This document shows positions 34,761 to 43,534 of a stretch of DNA of 64,000 bases, in pieces; position 1 is the stretch's first letter; each line of letters starts with the position of its first letter. The position numbers and the translations under genes are program-made. A model generated the notes under the pieces. The model saw only the letters and a program-made list of their open reading frames with translations. It had not been told where the DNA came from and did not search any database. Origin of the DNA: Rhizobium sp. CIAT894 (GTDB lineage Bacteria; Pseudomonadota; Alphaproteobacteria; Rhizobiales; Rhizobiaceae); the NCBI RefSeq assembly GCF_000172795.2, contig NZ_CP020947.1, positions 189,001-253,000 on the forward strand, given 5' to 3'.

Positions 34761-35753
34761 ATGAAAAAATCCCTTCTCACTCTCCTTGCCGTGGCTGCCA
34801 TGTCGACGACGGCGCTTGCCGCCGATGTCAAGCCGGCGCTGGTTTACGGCACCGGCGGGAAGTTCGATAAGTCTTTCAACGAAGCGGCCTATAACGGCGC
34901 CGAGAAATTCAAGGCCGAGACCGGCATCGCCTATCGCGACTTCGAACCAACAGGCGACACCCAGGGCGAACAGGCCATCCGCAACTTCGCAAGCCGCGGT
35001 TTCAATCCGGTGGTTGCCGTTTCCTTCGCCTGGACTTCGGCGATCGAGAAGGTCGCTGCTGAATTCCCGGATACCAAGTTCATCATCGTCGACTCCGTCG
35101 TCGACAAGCCGAACGTCCGCTCGGTCGTCTACAAGGAAGAAGAAGGCTCCTATCTCGTCGGCATTCTCGCCGGCATGGCATCGAAGACCGGCAAGGTCGG
35201 CTTCGTCGGCGGCATGGACATTCCGCTGATCCGCAAGTTCGAATGCGGTTACGAGCAGGGTGCGCGCGCTGCCAAGGCCAATGTCGAAGTTTTCCAGAAC
35301 ATGACCGGCACCACCGGTGCAGCCTGGAATGACCCGGTTCGCGGCGGCGAGCTCACCAAGAACCAGATCGACCAGGGCGCCGACGTTATTTACGCGGCAG
35401 CCGGCGCCACCGGCCTCGGCGTTCTGCAGACCGCCGCCGACAACAAGAAGCTGTCGATCGGCGTCGACTCCAACCAGAACCATCTGCATCCGGGCTCGGT
35501 CCTGACCTCGATGGTCAAGCGCGTCGACCTCGCCGTCTACAATGCCTATACCGACACCAAGAACGACAAGTTCACCGGTGGCGTCCAGGCGCTCGGCGTC
35601 AAGGAAGATGGTGTCGGCGCCGCGATCGACGACAACAACAAGTCGCTGATCACGCCGGAAATGCAGGCGGCCGTCGACAAGGCCAAGGCCGATATCATCG
35701 CGGGGACCATCAAGGTTCACGACTATACCTCGGACAACGCTTGCCCGAAGTGA
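34761..35753 (+). CDS. BMP-family nucleoside ABC transporter substrate-binding protein
   Basis: A 330-residue periplasmic binding protein of the basic-membrane-protein (Bmp/PnrA) family, which bind nucleosides. The signal peptide covers about residues 1-20 (ends TTALAAD). Family blocks include LVYGTGGKFDKSFNEAAYNG, FASRGFNPVVAVSFAW and GFVGGMDIPLIRKFECGYEQG (each a part of longer conserved stretches). No lipobox is present, so it is soluble. The following ATPase, two permeases, cdd, punA, deoC and deoA support nucleosides as ligand. Confidence 0.9.
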   Translation: MKKSLLTLLAVAAMSTTALAADVKPALVYGTGGKFDKSFNEAAYNGAEKFKAETGIAYRDFEPTGDTQGEQAIRNFASRGFNPVVAVSFAWTSAIEKVAAEFPDTKFIIVDSVVDKPNVRSVVYKEEEGSYLVGILAGMASKTGKVGFVGGMDIPLIRKFECGYEQGARAAKANVEVFQNMTGTTGAAWNDPVRGGELTKNQIDQGADVIYAAAGATGLGVLQTAADNKKLSIGVDSNQNHLHPGSVLTSMVKRVDLAVYNAYTDTKNDKFTGGVQALGVKEDGVGAAIDDNNKSLITPEMQAAVDKAKADIIAGTIKVHDYTSDNACPK

Positions 35754-35785
35754 TCCGCGCCCTGATGTAATCGACGATTGAGATC

Positions 35786-35827
35786 GGGCGTATGGCGGAG
35801 GGGATTTTCGCCATACGCCCTTTTCTT
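35786..35827 (+). terminator. Intrinsic terminator after the nucleoside-binding-protein gene
   Basis: A perfect 12-base stem, GGGCGTATGGCG (35786-35797) with CGCCATACGCCC (35809-35820), followed by TTTTCTTATTT. It lies 30 bases after the binding-protein stop and before the ATPase gene. Partial read-through would give high binding protein and lower transporter levels. Confidence 0.85.
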
Positions 35828-35841
35828 ATTTGGAGCCTGCA

Positions 35842-37353
35842 GTGACAGATAAGCCCGCTATCGAGCTTGTCGGCATCGACAAGAAATTCGGTGCCGTCCA
35901 CGCCAACAAGGACATCAACCTCACCGTTGCCAAGGGGACGATCCACGGCATCATCGGTGAAAACGGCGCCGGCAAATCGACGCTGATGTCGATCATCTAT
36001 GGTTTCTACCACGCCGACAGCGGCGAGATCCGCGTCAACGGCAGTCCCGTCACCATCCGCGACAGCCAGGCGGCAATCGCCGCCGGTATCGGCATGGTGC
36101 ACCAGCATTTCATGCTGGTCGACAATTTCACAGTGCTCGAGAACGTCATGCTCGGCGCCGAAGGCGGCTCGCTGCTGGCGAGAGGCGTCGCATCGGCCCG
36201 CGCCGAGCTCAAGCGGCTGGAAACGGAATACGGTCTCGAAGTCGATCCGGACGCGCTGATCGAAGAGCTGCCGGTCGGCCTGCAGCAGCGCGTCGAAATC
36301 CTCAAAGCCATGTATCGCGGCGCCGAGATCCTGATCCTCGACGAGCCCACAGGCGTGTTGACGCCGGCTGAAGCCGATCACCTCTTCCGCATCCTCAAGG
36401 TGCTGCGCGACCAGGGCAAGACGATCATCCTCATCACCCACAAGCTGCGCGAGATCATGGCGATCACCGATACGGTCTCGGTCATGCGCCGCGGCGAGAT
36501 GGTCGCGACCCGCAAGACGGCGGAAACGACGGTGGAGGAGCTTGCCGAACTGATGGTCGGCCGCCGCGTGCTGCTGCGCGTGCAGAAGGGTGAAGCCAAT
36601 CCGGGCGCCGCCGTGCTCACGGTGCGCAATCTCACGGTCAAGGACAATCGCGGCGTCACCATGGTCGACAACGTCTCCTTCGAGGTGCGTGCCGGCGAGA
36701 TCGTCGGCATCGCCGGTGTCGCCGGCAACGGCCAGTCCGAGTTGCTCGAAGCGATTGCCGGCATCCGCAAGCCTGTCTCCGGCGAAATCCTTCTCGACGG
36801 ACAGACGATCGACAAGGCCGATCCCGCCCGGCTGCGCGAACTCGGTCTCGCTCATATTCCCGAGGACCGCCATCACATGGGCCTGGTGCTGAAATTCGAG
36901 GAATATGAAAATTCCGTCCTCGGCTATCACAGGCGCCCGGGCTACAGCCGCGGCCCGCTGCTCGATCTCGAAGCGATCCGCAAGGATGCGATGGAGAAGA
37001 TCGAAAAATACGACATCCGCCCGCCGAACCCGCGGCTGAAGACGGCGAATTTCTCCGGCGGCAACCAGCAGAAGATCGTCGTTGCCCGCGAAATCGAACG
37101 TGACCCGAAGATGCTGATCATCGGCCAGCCCACGCGCGGCGTCGATATCGGCGCCATCGAATTCATCCACCGCCGGATCATCGAAATGCGCGATGCGGGC
37201 AAGGCGATCCTGCTCGTCTCCGTCGAACTCGATGAAATCCGCGCCCTTTCAGACCGTATCCTTGTCATGTTTGCCGGCCACGTGGTCGGCGAAAAGACGC
37301 CCGATGCCGGTGAACAGACCCTCGGCCTGATGATGGCCGGCATTGCCGCGTGA
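35842..37353 (+). CDS. Nucleoside ABC transporter ATP-binding protein (two domains)
   Basis: A 503-residue double ATPase of the sugar/nucleoside (RbsA-like) class. Domain one has Walker A GENGAGKST near residue 40 and DEPTGVL. Domain two has a degenerate Walker A (GVAGNGQSEL) and signature FSGGNQQKIVVAREI, normal for this class. I chose the GTG at 35842, six bases after GGAG, giving MTDKPAIELVGIDKKFG. It energises import through the two permeases that follow. Confidence 0.92.
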   Translation: MTDKPAIELVGIDKKFGAVHANKDINLTVAKGTIHGIIGENGAGKSTLMSIIYGFYHADSGEIRVNGSPVTIRDSQAAIAAGIGMVHQHFMLVDNFTVLENVMLGAEGGSLLARGVASARAELKRLETEYGLEVDPDALIEELPVGLQQRVEILKAMYRGAEILILDEPTGVLTPAEADHLFRILKVLRDQGKTIILITHKLREIMAITDTVSVMRRGEMVATRKTAETTVEELAELMVGRRVLLRVQKGEANPGAAVLTVRNLTVKDNRGVTMVDNVSFEVRAGEIVGIAGVAGNGQSELLEAIAGIRKPVSGEILLDGQTIDKADPARLRELGLAHIPEDRHHMGLVLKFEEYENSVLGYHRRPGYSRGPLLDLEAIRKDAMEKIEKYDIRPPNPRLKTANFSGGNQQKIVVAREIERDPKMLIIGQPTRGVDIGAIEFIHRRIIEMRDAGKAILLVSVELDEIRALSDRILVMFAGHVVGEKTPDAGEQTLGLMMAGIAA

Positions 37354-37360
37354 GGCCTTT

Positions 37361-38464
37361 ATGAGCACTGCATCAGTTCCGCTGCCAAACTGGATCAATT
37401 ACGGCCTGATCCCACTTCTGAACCTCGTCGTCGCCTTCCTGATCTCCGGTTTCGTCGTCTGGCTGATCGGCGAGAGCCCGCTCGGTGCGCTGTCGCTGCT
37501 GCTCGAGGGTTCGCTCGGCAGCGGCGAGGGCATCGGCTTCACCCTGTATTATGCGACGAGCTTCATCTTTACCGGTCTCTCCGTGGCTGTTGCCATCCAT
37601 GCCGGTCTCTTCAACATCGGCTCGGAAGGCCAGGCCTATGTCGGGGGCCTCGGCTGCGCGCTCGCGGCGTTGGCGCTCGACAAATACGTTCCCTGGTACG
37701 TGACGATGCCGATCGCGATCGTCGGCGCCGGCATCTTTGGTGCGGCCTGGGCCTTCATTCCCGCTTTTCTGCAGGCCAAGCGCGGCAGCCATATCGTCAT
37801 CACGACGATCATGTTCAACTACATTGCTGCCGCCCTCATGGTGTATCTGCTGGTGCACGTGCTGATCGTGCCGGGCAAGATGGCGCCGGAAACCCGCACC
37901 TTCCTCGAGGGTGGACAATTGCCGAAGCTTGGCTGGGTCATGAGCATCTTCGGCAGTAAGCTGGGTGCCGCACCCTTCAACGTCTCCTTCCTCATCGCCC
38001 TTTTCGCCGCCTGGTTTGTCTGGATCCTCATCTGGCGCACCAAGCTTGGCTTCGAGATGCGAACGTTGGGCGTGAGCTCGACGGCTGCCGCCTATGCCGG
38101 CATTCCCTATGCGCGCATCGTCATCATCGCCATGCTGCTTTCCGGTGCGCTCGCCGGTATGATGGCGCTCAATCCGGTCATGGGCTCTTCCGCCCGTCTG
38201 CAGGTCGAATTCGTCGGCGGCGCCGGCTTCGTCGGCATCGCCGTCTCGCTGATGGGCCGCAATCATCCGCTCGGTATTATCTTCTCCGCCATCCTTTTCG
38301 GCATTCTTTATCAGGGCGGCGACTGGATCTCCTTCGAGATGCCGAACATCACCCGTGAGATGATCCTGGTCATCCAGGGCTTGGTGATCCTGTTCGCCGG
38401 CGCGCTGGAATATATGTTCCGGCCGGCGATGGTGCACCTCTATCAACAGTTCAAGCGAGCCTGA
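37361..38464 (+). CDS. Nucleoside ABC transporter permease 1
   Basis: A 367-residue permease of the branched-chain/ribose type (BPD_transp_2, NupP/YufP-like) with about nine helices. GLFNIGSEGQAYVGGLG and RTLGVSSTAAAYAGI are typical of the class. I chose the ATG at 37361, seven bases after the ATPase stop; an in-frame ATG at 37343 lies inside that gene. It pairs with the next permease. Confidence 0.9.
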   Translation: MSTASVPLPNWINYGLIPLLNLVVAFLISGFVVWLIGESPLGALSLLLEGSLGSGEGIGFTLYYATSFIFTGLSVAVAIHAGLFNIGSEGQAYVGGLGCALAALALDKYVPWYVTMPIAIVGAGIFGAAWAFIPAFLQAKRGSHIVITTIMFNYIAAALMVYLLVHVLIVPGKMAPETRTFLEGGQLPKLGWVMSIFGSKLGAAPFNVSFLIALFAAWFVWILIWRTKLGFEMRTLGVSSTAAAYAGIPYARIVIIAMLLSGALAGMMALNPVMGSSARLQVEFVGGAGFVGIAVSLMGRNHPLGIIFSAILFGILYQGGDWISFEMPNITREMILVIQGLVILFAGALEYMFRPAMVHLYQQFKRA

Positions 38465-38474
38465 GGAACGGACG

Positions 38475-39446
38475 ATGGATTATTATGACATCTTCATCAG
38501 CGTTCTGAGCTCGACGATCCGTCTGTCGATCCCGCTGATCTTCACCGCTCTTGCCGGTCTGTTTTCGGAACGTGCCGGCATCTTCGATATCGGGCTCGAG
38601 GGCAAGATGCTGGGCTCCGCCTTTGCCGCCGCCTGCATTGCCTATCTCACCGATTCGGCCTGGCTGGGGCTCGGCGCCGGCATCGTCTGCTCGGTGGCGC
38701 TCAGCCTGGTGCACGGCTTCGCCTCGATCACCAATCGCGGCAACCAGATCGTCTCGGGCGTGGCGATCAACTTCTTCATCGCCGGCATCACCATCGTGCT
38801 CGGCCAGGCCTGGTTCGGCCAGGGCGGGCGCACGCCGCAGTTGTCTGCGGAAGCGCGCTTCGCGCCGATCATCCTGCCGGGCGCAGATGCCCTCCATGAT
38901 ATACCGATCGTCGGGCCGCTCTACGCCAACGTTATTTCAGGCAACAATATTCTCACCTATCTCGCCTTCCTCGCCGTGCCCTTCTCCTGGTGGGTGCTGT
39001 ATCGCACCCGCTTTGGCCTCAGGCTGCGCGCCGTCGGCGAAAATCCGGGCGCGGTCGATACCGCCGGCATCTCGGTTGCCTGGCTGCGCTATCGCGCTGT
39101 CATGTGCGCCGGCATTCTCTGCGGCTTTTCCGGAACCTATCTCGCGATCGCCCAGTCGGCCGCCTTCATCAAGGACATGTCGGCCGGCAAGGGTTATATC
39201 GCGCTCGCCGCCCTCGTCTTCGCCAAATGGAAGCCGGTGCCGGTGATGTTTGCCTGCCTGCTTTTCGGTTTCCTCGATGCGCTGGCGAATTTCATGCAGG
39301 GCAAGCAGGTGCCATTGATCGGCGAGGTGCCGGTTCAGGTCTTCCAGGCGCTGCCCTATATCCTCACCTGCATCCTGCTTGCCGGCTTCATCGGCGTCGC
39401 GATCCCGCCGAAGGCCGGCGGCGTGCCCTATACGAAGGAGCGTTGA
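38475..39446 (+). CDS. Nucleoside ABC transporter permease 2
   Basis: A 323-residue permease of the NupQ/YufQ-like group with about eight helices. SIPLIFTALAGLFSERAGIF near the N-terminus and GLRLRAVGENPGAVDTAGI in the coupling region are family features. It follows permease 1 by 10 bases, and cdd starts right after it, linking uptake directly to deamination. Confidence 0.9.
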   Translation: MDYYDIFISVLSSTIRLSIPLIFTALAGLFSERAGIFDIGLEGKMLGSAFAAACIAYLTDSAWLGLGAGIVCSVALSLVHGFASITNRGNQIVSGVAINFFIAGITIVLGQAWFGQGGRTPQLSAEARFAPIILPGADALHDIPIVGPLYANVISGNNILTYLAFLAVPFSWWVLYRTRFGLRLRAVGENPGAVDTAGISVAWLRYRAVMCAGILCGFSGTYLAIAQSAAFIKDMSAGKGYIALAALVFAKWKPVPVMFACLLFGFLDALANFMQGKQVPLIGEVPVQVFQALPYILTCILLAGFIGVAIPPKAGGVPYTKER

Positions 39447-39447
39447 T

Positions 39448-39837
39448 ATGTCTCACGATCTGTTCGAAGCGGCCCGCGGCGCCATGGCCTTTGCCCATGC
39501 GCCTTATTCGAAATTCCCGGTCGGCGCGGCGATCCGCGCCGAGGACGGCAAGGTCTATACCGGCGCCAACATCGAAAACCTCTCCTTTCCGCAGGGATGG
39601 TGCGCCGAGCCGACGGCAATCGGCGCCATGATCATGGGCGGCGCCAGGAAGATCGTCGAAATGGCTGTCATTGCCGAGAAGCTGCCGCTCTGTCCGCCCT
39701 GCGGCGGCTGCCGTCAGAAGATCTCCGAATTCGCCTCCAAGGACACGAAGATCTATCTCTGCGATGAGGCCGGCGTGCAGAAGACCATGACGATGGAAGA
39801 GCTTCTTCCTTTCAGCTTCGAGACGGAACTCGGATGA
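39448..39837 (+). CDS. cdd: Cytidine deaminase
   Basis: A 129-residue tetrameric-type cytidine deaminase converting (deoxy)cytidine to (deoxy)uridine. The catalytic C-A-E (GWCAEPTAIG, about residues 51-60) and P-C-x2-C (CPPCGGCRQKI) supply the zinc ligands and the proton-shuttling glutamate. APYSKFPVGAAI and TGANIENLSF are substrate-binding blocks. Its end overlaps the punA start by four bases (ATGA). Confidence 0.94.
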   Translation: MSHDLFEAARGAMAFAHAPYSKFPVGAAIRAEDGKVYTGANIENLSFPQGWCAEPTAIGAMIMGGARKIVEMAVIAEKLPLCPPCGGCRQKISEFASKDTKIYLCDEAGVQKTMTMEELLPFSFETELG

Positions 39838-40634
39838 AGGCGACGGTCAGCCTGCTCGCCGCATTGCTCGGTGGCATCAAGCCGCGTCACGGCATCGTGC
39901 TCGGCTCCGGTCTCGGTTCGCTCGTCGCAGAGGTAGAGGACGCCGTCCGCGTTCCCTATCGCGACCTGCCTGGCTTTCCCGTCAGCGCCGTTTCCGGCCA
40001 TGCGGGCGAAGTCGTCGCCGGCCGTCTCGGGGGCGAGCCCGTGGTCATGCTCTCCGGCCGCGTGCATTATTACGAAAAGGGCGATGCCAATGCCATGCGC
40101 CTGCCGATCGAGGTGTTGAAGGCGCTCGGCGTCGAAGCGTTGATCCTGACCAATTCGGCCGGATCGCTGCGCGACGACATGCCGCCGGGCTCGGTGATGC
40201 AGATCACCGACCACATCAACTATTCCGGCATGAACCCGCTGATCGGTGAGGAAAGCGATCATCGTTTCGTCGGCATGACCAATGCCTATGATGCCGGCCT
40301 GGCCGTGGCGATGCAGAGGGCGGCGGTGAAGCTCAAGATCGAGCTGGCGCAAGGCGTCTATATGTGGTTTTCCGGCCCGAGCTTCGAAACGCCGGCCGAA
40401 ATCCGCATGGCGCGCATCCTCGGCGCCGATGCAGTCGGCATGTCGACAGTGCCCGAGGTTATCATCGCAAGAATGCTCGGCCTCAGGGTTGCCGCCGCTT
40501 CGGTTATCACCAACTATGGGGCAGGCATGACCGGCAATGAGCTCAGCCATGAAGAAACCAAGGACATGGCGCCCCTCGGCGGCGCCCGTCTCGCCGCCAT
40601 ATTGAAAGAGATGATTGCGGCCGGAACAGGATGA
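39834..40634 (+). CDS. punA: Purine nucleoside phosphorylase
   Basis: A 266-residue trimeric-type (class II fold, PNP/MTAP family) phosphorylase that splits purine nucleosides with phosphate into base and (deoxy)ribose 1-phosphate. IVLGSGLGSLV (residues 20-30) is the phosphate loop, GRVHYYEKGDA and ILTNSAGSLR are conserved, and GPSFETPAEIRMARILGADAVGMST (in parts) contains base- and sugar-contact residues. A long hairpin starts at its stop codon. Confidence 0.93.
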   Translation: MKATVSLLAALLGGIKPRHGIVLGSGLGSLVAEVEDAVRVPYRDLPGFPVSAVSGHAGEVVAGRLGGEPVVMLSGRVHYYEKGDANAMRLPIEVLKALGVEALILTNSAGSLRDDMPPGSVMQITDHINYSGMNPLIGEESDHRFVGMTNAYDAGLAVAMQRAAVKLKIELAQGVYMWFSGPSFETPAEIRMARILGADAVGMSTVPEVIIARMLGLRVAAASVITNYGAGMTGNELSHEETKDMAPLGGARLAAILKEMIAAGTG

Positions 40635-40671
40635 TTTTAGGCCGGGTCGGCCTAAAATCTGAATCCTGTTC
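40625..40671. terminator. Long bulged hairpin at the end of punA
   Basis: GATTTTAGGCCG (40633-40644) and CGGCCTAAAATC (40648-40659) form a perfect 12-base stem with a 3-base loop. Beyond a 3-base bulge, AACAGGAT and ATCCTGTT extend it. The stem includes the punA stop codon. No clean U-run follows, so it may stabilise or partly terminate the transcript before deoC. Confidence 0.65.
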
Positions 40672-40685
40672 TACATTAAATAGCG

Positions 40686-40735
40686 AGAGCATGACGTCAT
40701 GAGAAAACCGCTCACACTTTTCGGCATCATGCTCT
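40686..40735. repeat. Rhizobial intergenic repeat, copy C (short, inverted)
   Basis: AGAGCATGA (40686-40694) pairs with TCATGCTCT (40727-40735). The interior AAAACCGCTCACACTTTT is the reverse complement of the family core. It lies between punA and deoC. Confidence 0.7.
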
Positions 40736-40748
40736 AGAGGAAGTAAAG

Positions 40749-41525
40749 ATGAATAGCCATTCCATCCGGGAAACGGCGGCGGTCGCCCTTTCCCTTCTCG
40801 ATCTGACCAATCTCAAGGACGATTGCACCGAGGCACAGATCGACGCGCTCTGCGCCCGCGCGCAGACGCCGTATGGCAGCAGCGCCGCTATCTGCATCTG
40901 GCCGCGCTTTGTCGCCCAGGCCCGCAATATCCTCGGCACTGGCCACGCCGTGCGGATCGCCACCGTCGTCAATTTCCCCTCCGGCGAGATGGAAGTGGCC
41001 GACGTCGCCGCCGAAACCCGCGAGGCGATTGCCGATGGCGCCGACGAGATCGATCTGGTCATCCCCTATCGCAAGCTGCTTGCCGGCAACGAGAAGGCGG
41101 TGACCGATATGGTCAAGGCGGTGCGCACCGAATGCACCGGCCCCGTCTTGCTGAAGGTCATCATCGAAACCGGCGAGCTGAAGGATGCGGCGTTGATCCG
41201 CCGCGCCTCCGAGCTCGCCATCGAAGCCGGCGCCGATTTCATCAAGACCTCCACCGGCAAGGTCGCCGTCAACGCGACGCTCGAAGCCGCCGACATCATG
41301 ATCCGCGCCATTCGCGAGGGCGGCCGCAAGGTCGGCTTCAAGCCGGCCGGCGGCATCGGTTCGGTGGCCGATGCTGCACTTTATCTCAGCCTTGCCGAAA
41401 CCATCATGGCGCCGGACTGGGCGATGCCGTCGACCTTCCGCTTCGGCGCCTCAGGCCTGCTCGACGATATCCTGGCGGTTCTGAGCGGAGCACAGTCTGC
41501 ACCTGCCGCGGCATCGAGCTATTGA
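40749..41525 (+). CDS. deoC: Deoxyribose-phosphate aldolase
   Basis: A 258-residue class I aldolase cleaving 2-deoxyribose 5-phosphate into acetaldehyde and glyceraldehyde 3-phosphate. LLDLTNLKDDCTE resembles the DeoC opening. LLKVIIETGELKD carries the lysine/proton-relay region, and GADFIKTSTGKV contains the Schiff-base lysine; VGFKPAGGI is the second conserved lysine. It comes just before deoA, with one base between genes. A repeat and hairpin precede it. Confidence 0.94.
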   Translation: MNSHSIRETAAVALSLLDLTNLKDDCTEAQIDALCARAQTPYGSSAAICIWPRFVAQARNILGTGHAVRIATVVNFPSGEMEVADVAAETREAIADGADEIDLVIPYRKLLAGNEKAVTDMVKAVRTECTGPVLLKVIIETGELKDAALIRRASELAIEAGADFIKTSTGKVAVNATLEAADIMIRAIREGGRKVGFKPAGGIGSVADAALYLSLAETIMAPDWAMPSTFRFGASGLLDDILAVLSGAQSAPAAASSY

Positions 41526-41526
41526 A

Positions 41527-42834
41527 ATGATCCCGCAGGAGATCATCCGGCGCAAACGCGACGGCGACGAGCTCGACCCCGCCGATATCCGGTCCTTCAT
41601 TGCAGCCCTCGCGGCCGGTCAATTGTCGGAAGGTCAGATCGGCGCCTTCGCCATGGCCGTCTGGTTTAAGGGCATGTCGCGCGAGGAAATCGTCGCCTTG
41701 ACGCTGGCGATGGCCGATTCCGGCGATCGGCTGCAATGGGCGGATATCGACCGCCCGATCGCCGACAAACATTCGACCGGCGGCGTCGGCGACAATGTTT
41801 CGTTGATGCTGGCGCCGATTGCCGCCGCCTGCGGCCTCGCCGTCCCGATGATATCGGGGCGCGGCCTCGGTCATACCGGCGGCACGCTGGATAAGCTCGA
41901 ATCCATTCCAGGCTATATGATCACTCCGGATGCCGAGTTGTTCCACAAGGTGGTGAAGGACGCGGGATGCGCCATCATCGGCCAGACCGGGGCATTGGCG
42001 CCTGCCGACGGCAGGCTCTATGCCGTGCGCGATGTGACCGCCACCGTCGATTCCATTCCGCTCATCACTGCGTCCATTCTCTCGAAGAAACTGGCGGCCG
42101 GGCTTGAGACGCTGGTGCTCGATGTCAAGGTCGGCAACGGCGCCTTCATGGCCGATCGCGCCCAGGCGGAGATTCTGGCGCGGTCGCTGGTGGAGGTTGC
42201 CAATGGCGCGGGTGTGAAGACCTCGGCGCTGATCACCGACATGAACCAGCCGCTCGCCGATAGTGCCGGTAATGCGGTTGAAATGCGCAATTGCCTGGAT
42301 TTCCTGGTGGGTGGGAAGGCGGAGACACGGCTCCAGGCCGTCGTTCTTGCCTTCGCCGCCGAAATGCTGGTGAAATCAGGCATTGCCGCCTCGTCCGGGG
42401 AAGCTGACGCGATGGCGCGCCGGGCCTTGTCGTCGGGGAGGGCGGCCGAGGTCTTCGCGCGCATGGTCTCCATGCTCGGCGGTCCGGCCGATCTCGTCGA
42501 AAACCCCGAAAGATATCTGGCCAGGGCGCCGGTGGAAAAACCTGTCCCGGCCGGCCGGTCCGGCTGGCTTTCCGCCTGCGATGCCCGCGGTATCGGTATC
42601 ACCGTCATCGATCTCGGGGGCGGAAGACGCCATCCCAAGGACCGGATCGACCACCGCGTCGGCTTCTCCGAACTCCTGCCGCTTGGCACCCGCGTCAGTG
42701 CGGGCGACCCGATCGCGCTGGTCCATGCCGCCGACGAAGCGGCGGCGGAGAAGGCGGCGGCGGCCCTTGCCGCGCATTACCGCATCACCGAGGAAAAACC
42801 GGAGCAGACGCCGGTGATAACAGGCCTTGTCTGA
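41527..42834 (+). CDS. deoA: Thymidine phosphorylase
   Basis: A 435-residue pyrimidine nucleoside phosphorylase splitting thymidine or deoxyuridine into base and deoxyribose 1-phosphate. ADKHSTGGVGDNVS (about residues 80-93) and SGRGLGHTGGTLDKLE are the signature blocks, and KLAAGLETLVLDVKVGNGAF (as family) is present. It ends a plus-strand run cdd-punA-deoC-deoA and is convergent with a protease-like gene, three bases apart. Confidence 0.94.
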   Translation: MIPQEIIRRKRDGDELDPADIRSFIAALAAGQLSEGQIGAFAMAVWFKGMSREEIVALTLAMADSGDRLQWADIDRPIADKHSTGGVGDNVSLMLAPIAAACGLAVPMISGRGLGHTGGTLDKLESIPGYMITPDAELFHKVVKDAGCAIIGQTGALAPADGRLYAVRDVTATVDSIPLITASILSKKLAAGLETLVLDVKVGNGAFMADRAQAEILARSLVEVANGAGVKTSALITDMNQPLADSAGNAVEMRNCLDFLVGGKAETRLQAVVLAFAAEMLVKSGIAASSGEADAMARRALSSGRAAEVFARMVSMLGGPADLVENPERYLARAPVEKPVPAGRSGWLSACDARGIGITVIDLGGGRRHPKDRIDHRVGFSELLPLGTRVSAGDPIALVHAADEAAAEKAAAALAAHYRITEEKPEQTPVITGLV

Positions 42835-42837
42835 TCC

Positions 42838-43371
42838 CTACTGCTTGAGGCTGAGCGAACCGTCGGCGACGGAATAGGAGGCGAGTTTCCGCAGGAAGCT
42901 CATGCCGACCAGCGTCGTCGTCAGCGCATCGTCCTTGAGGACGAAGGCTTCGACCTCGCGCACGCGGATACCGCCGATTTCGACCCGGTCGAGCATCACA
43001 TGCGCCGCCTTCGTCTGGCCGTTTGCGGTGTTCACGCCATAGCGGAAATCGAGTTGGTTGGCCGTGTAGCCGAGCCGGCGGGCAAGCGTCTCGTTGAGCG
43101 CGACATAGGTGGCGCCGGTATCGATCAGGCCCTGCACCGGCTTGCCGTTGATCTTGAAGCTGCCGGTATAATGGCCCTGCGCATCCGCCTGCAGGCGGAT
43201 CGCATTGCTGGCGGAGACCGGCGCGGGTGCGGCGGGCTTGTCGCCTTCAGGCGATACGTAATTGGCGGAGAGGGCGTCGGCAGGCTGCTGGCTGGTGCTT
43301 CCGAAGAAGGAGGGCGCCTGTGTGGCCAGCACCGCGGCGATGCTGGCAAATATGACGGTACGCACGAGCAT
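42838..43371 (-). CDS. TIGR02281-type retroviral-like aspartic protease, membrane-anchored
   Basis: A 177-residue clan AA aspartic protease. One N-terminal membrane segment (about residues 4-20) is followed by a linker and a single pepsin-like half-domain with the catalytic D-T-G in VQGLIDTGATYVALN (near residue 85), so it should act as a dimer in the periplasm. MSFLRKLASYSV is the usual late block. The start may instead be the ATG at 43407. It is unrelated by function to the nucleoside genes around it. Confidence 0.82.
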   Translation of the reverse strand: MLVRTVIFASIAAVLATQAPSFFGSTSQQPADALSANYVSPEGDKPAAPAPVSASNAIRLQADAQGHYTGSFKINGKPVQGLIDTGATYVALNETLARRLGYTANQLDFRYGVNTANGQTKAAHVMLDRVEIGGIRVREVEAFVLKDDALTTTLVGMSFLRKLASYSVADGSLSLKQ

Positions 43372-43470
43372 GAAACAGAAATCCTTCCTGTATAAACCCG
43401 GCTTCATGCAGGGCCTCATGCTTCAAGCTTGCTAAGCCTCAAATCCTGATAAGTCGCTAATATCGATACA

Positions 43471-43500
43471 AAAAGGCCCGGAACGAACCATCCGGGCCTT
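43471..43500 (-). terminator. Intrinsic terminator of upp
   Basis: AAGGCCCGGA (43473-43482) and TCCGGGCCTT (43491-43500) form a 10-base stem. On the minus strand it is followed by TTTTTG. It lies 35 bases after the upp stop. Confidence 0.85.
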
Positions 43501-43534
43501 AAAACTCTTTCGATTTGGTAAAGGAAGGCTGAAA

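Noticed and set aside
36601..37353. Defective second ATPase domain in the nucleoside importer
   Set aside because: The missing Walker A lysine in domain two is normal for the RbsA-like class, not a mutation.
40625..40735. CRISPR array
   Set aside because: The dense hairpins are a single palindrome and a repeat element; there is no regular repeat-spacer pattern.
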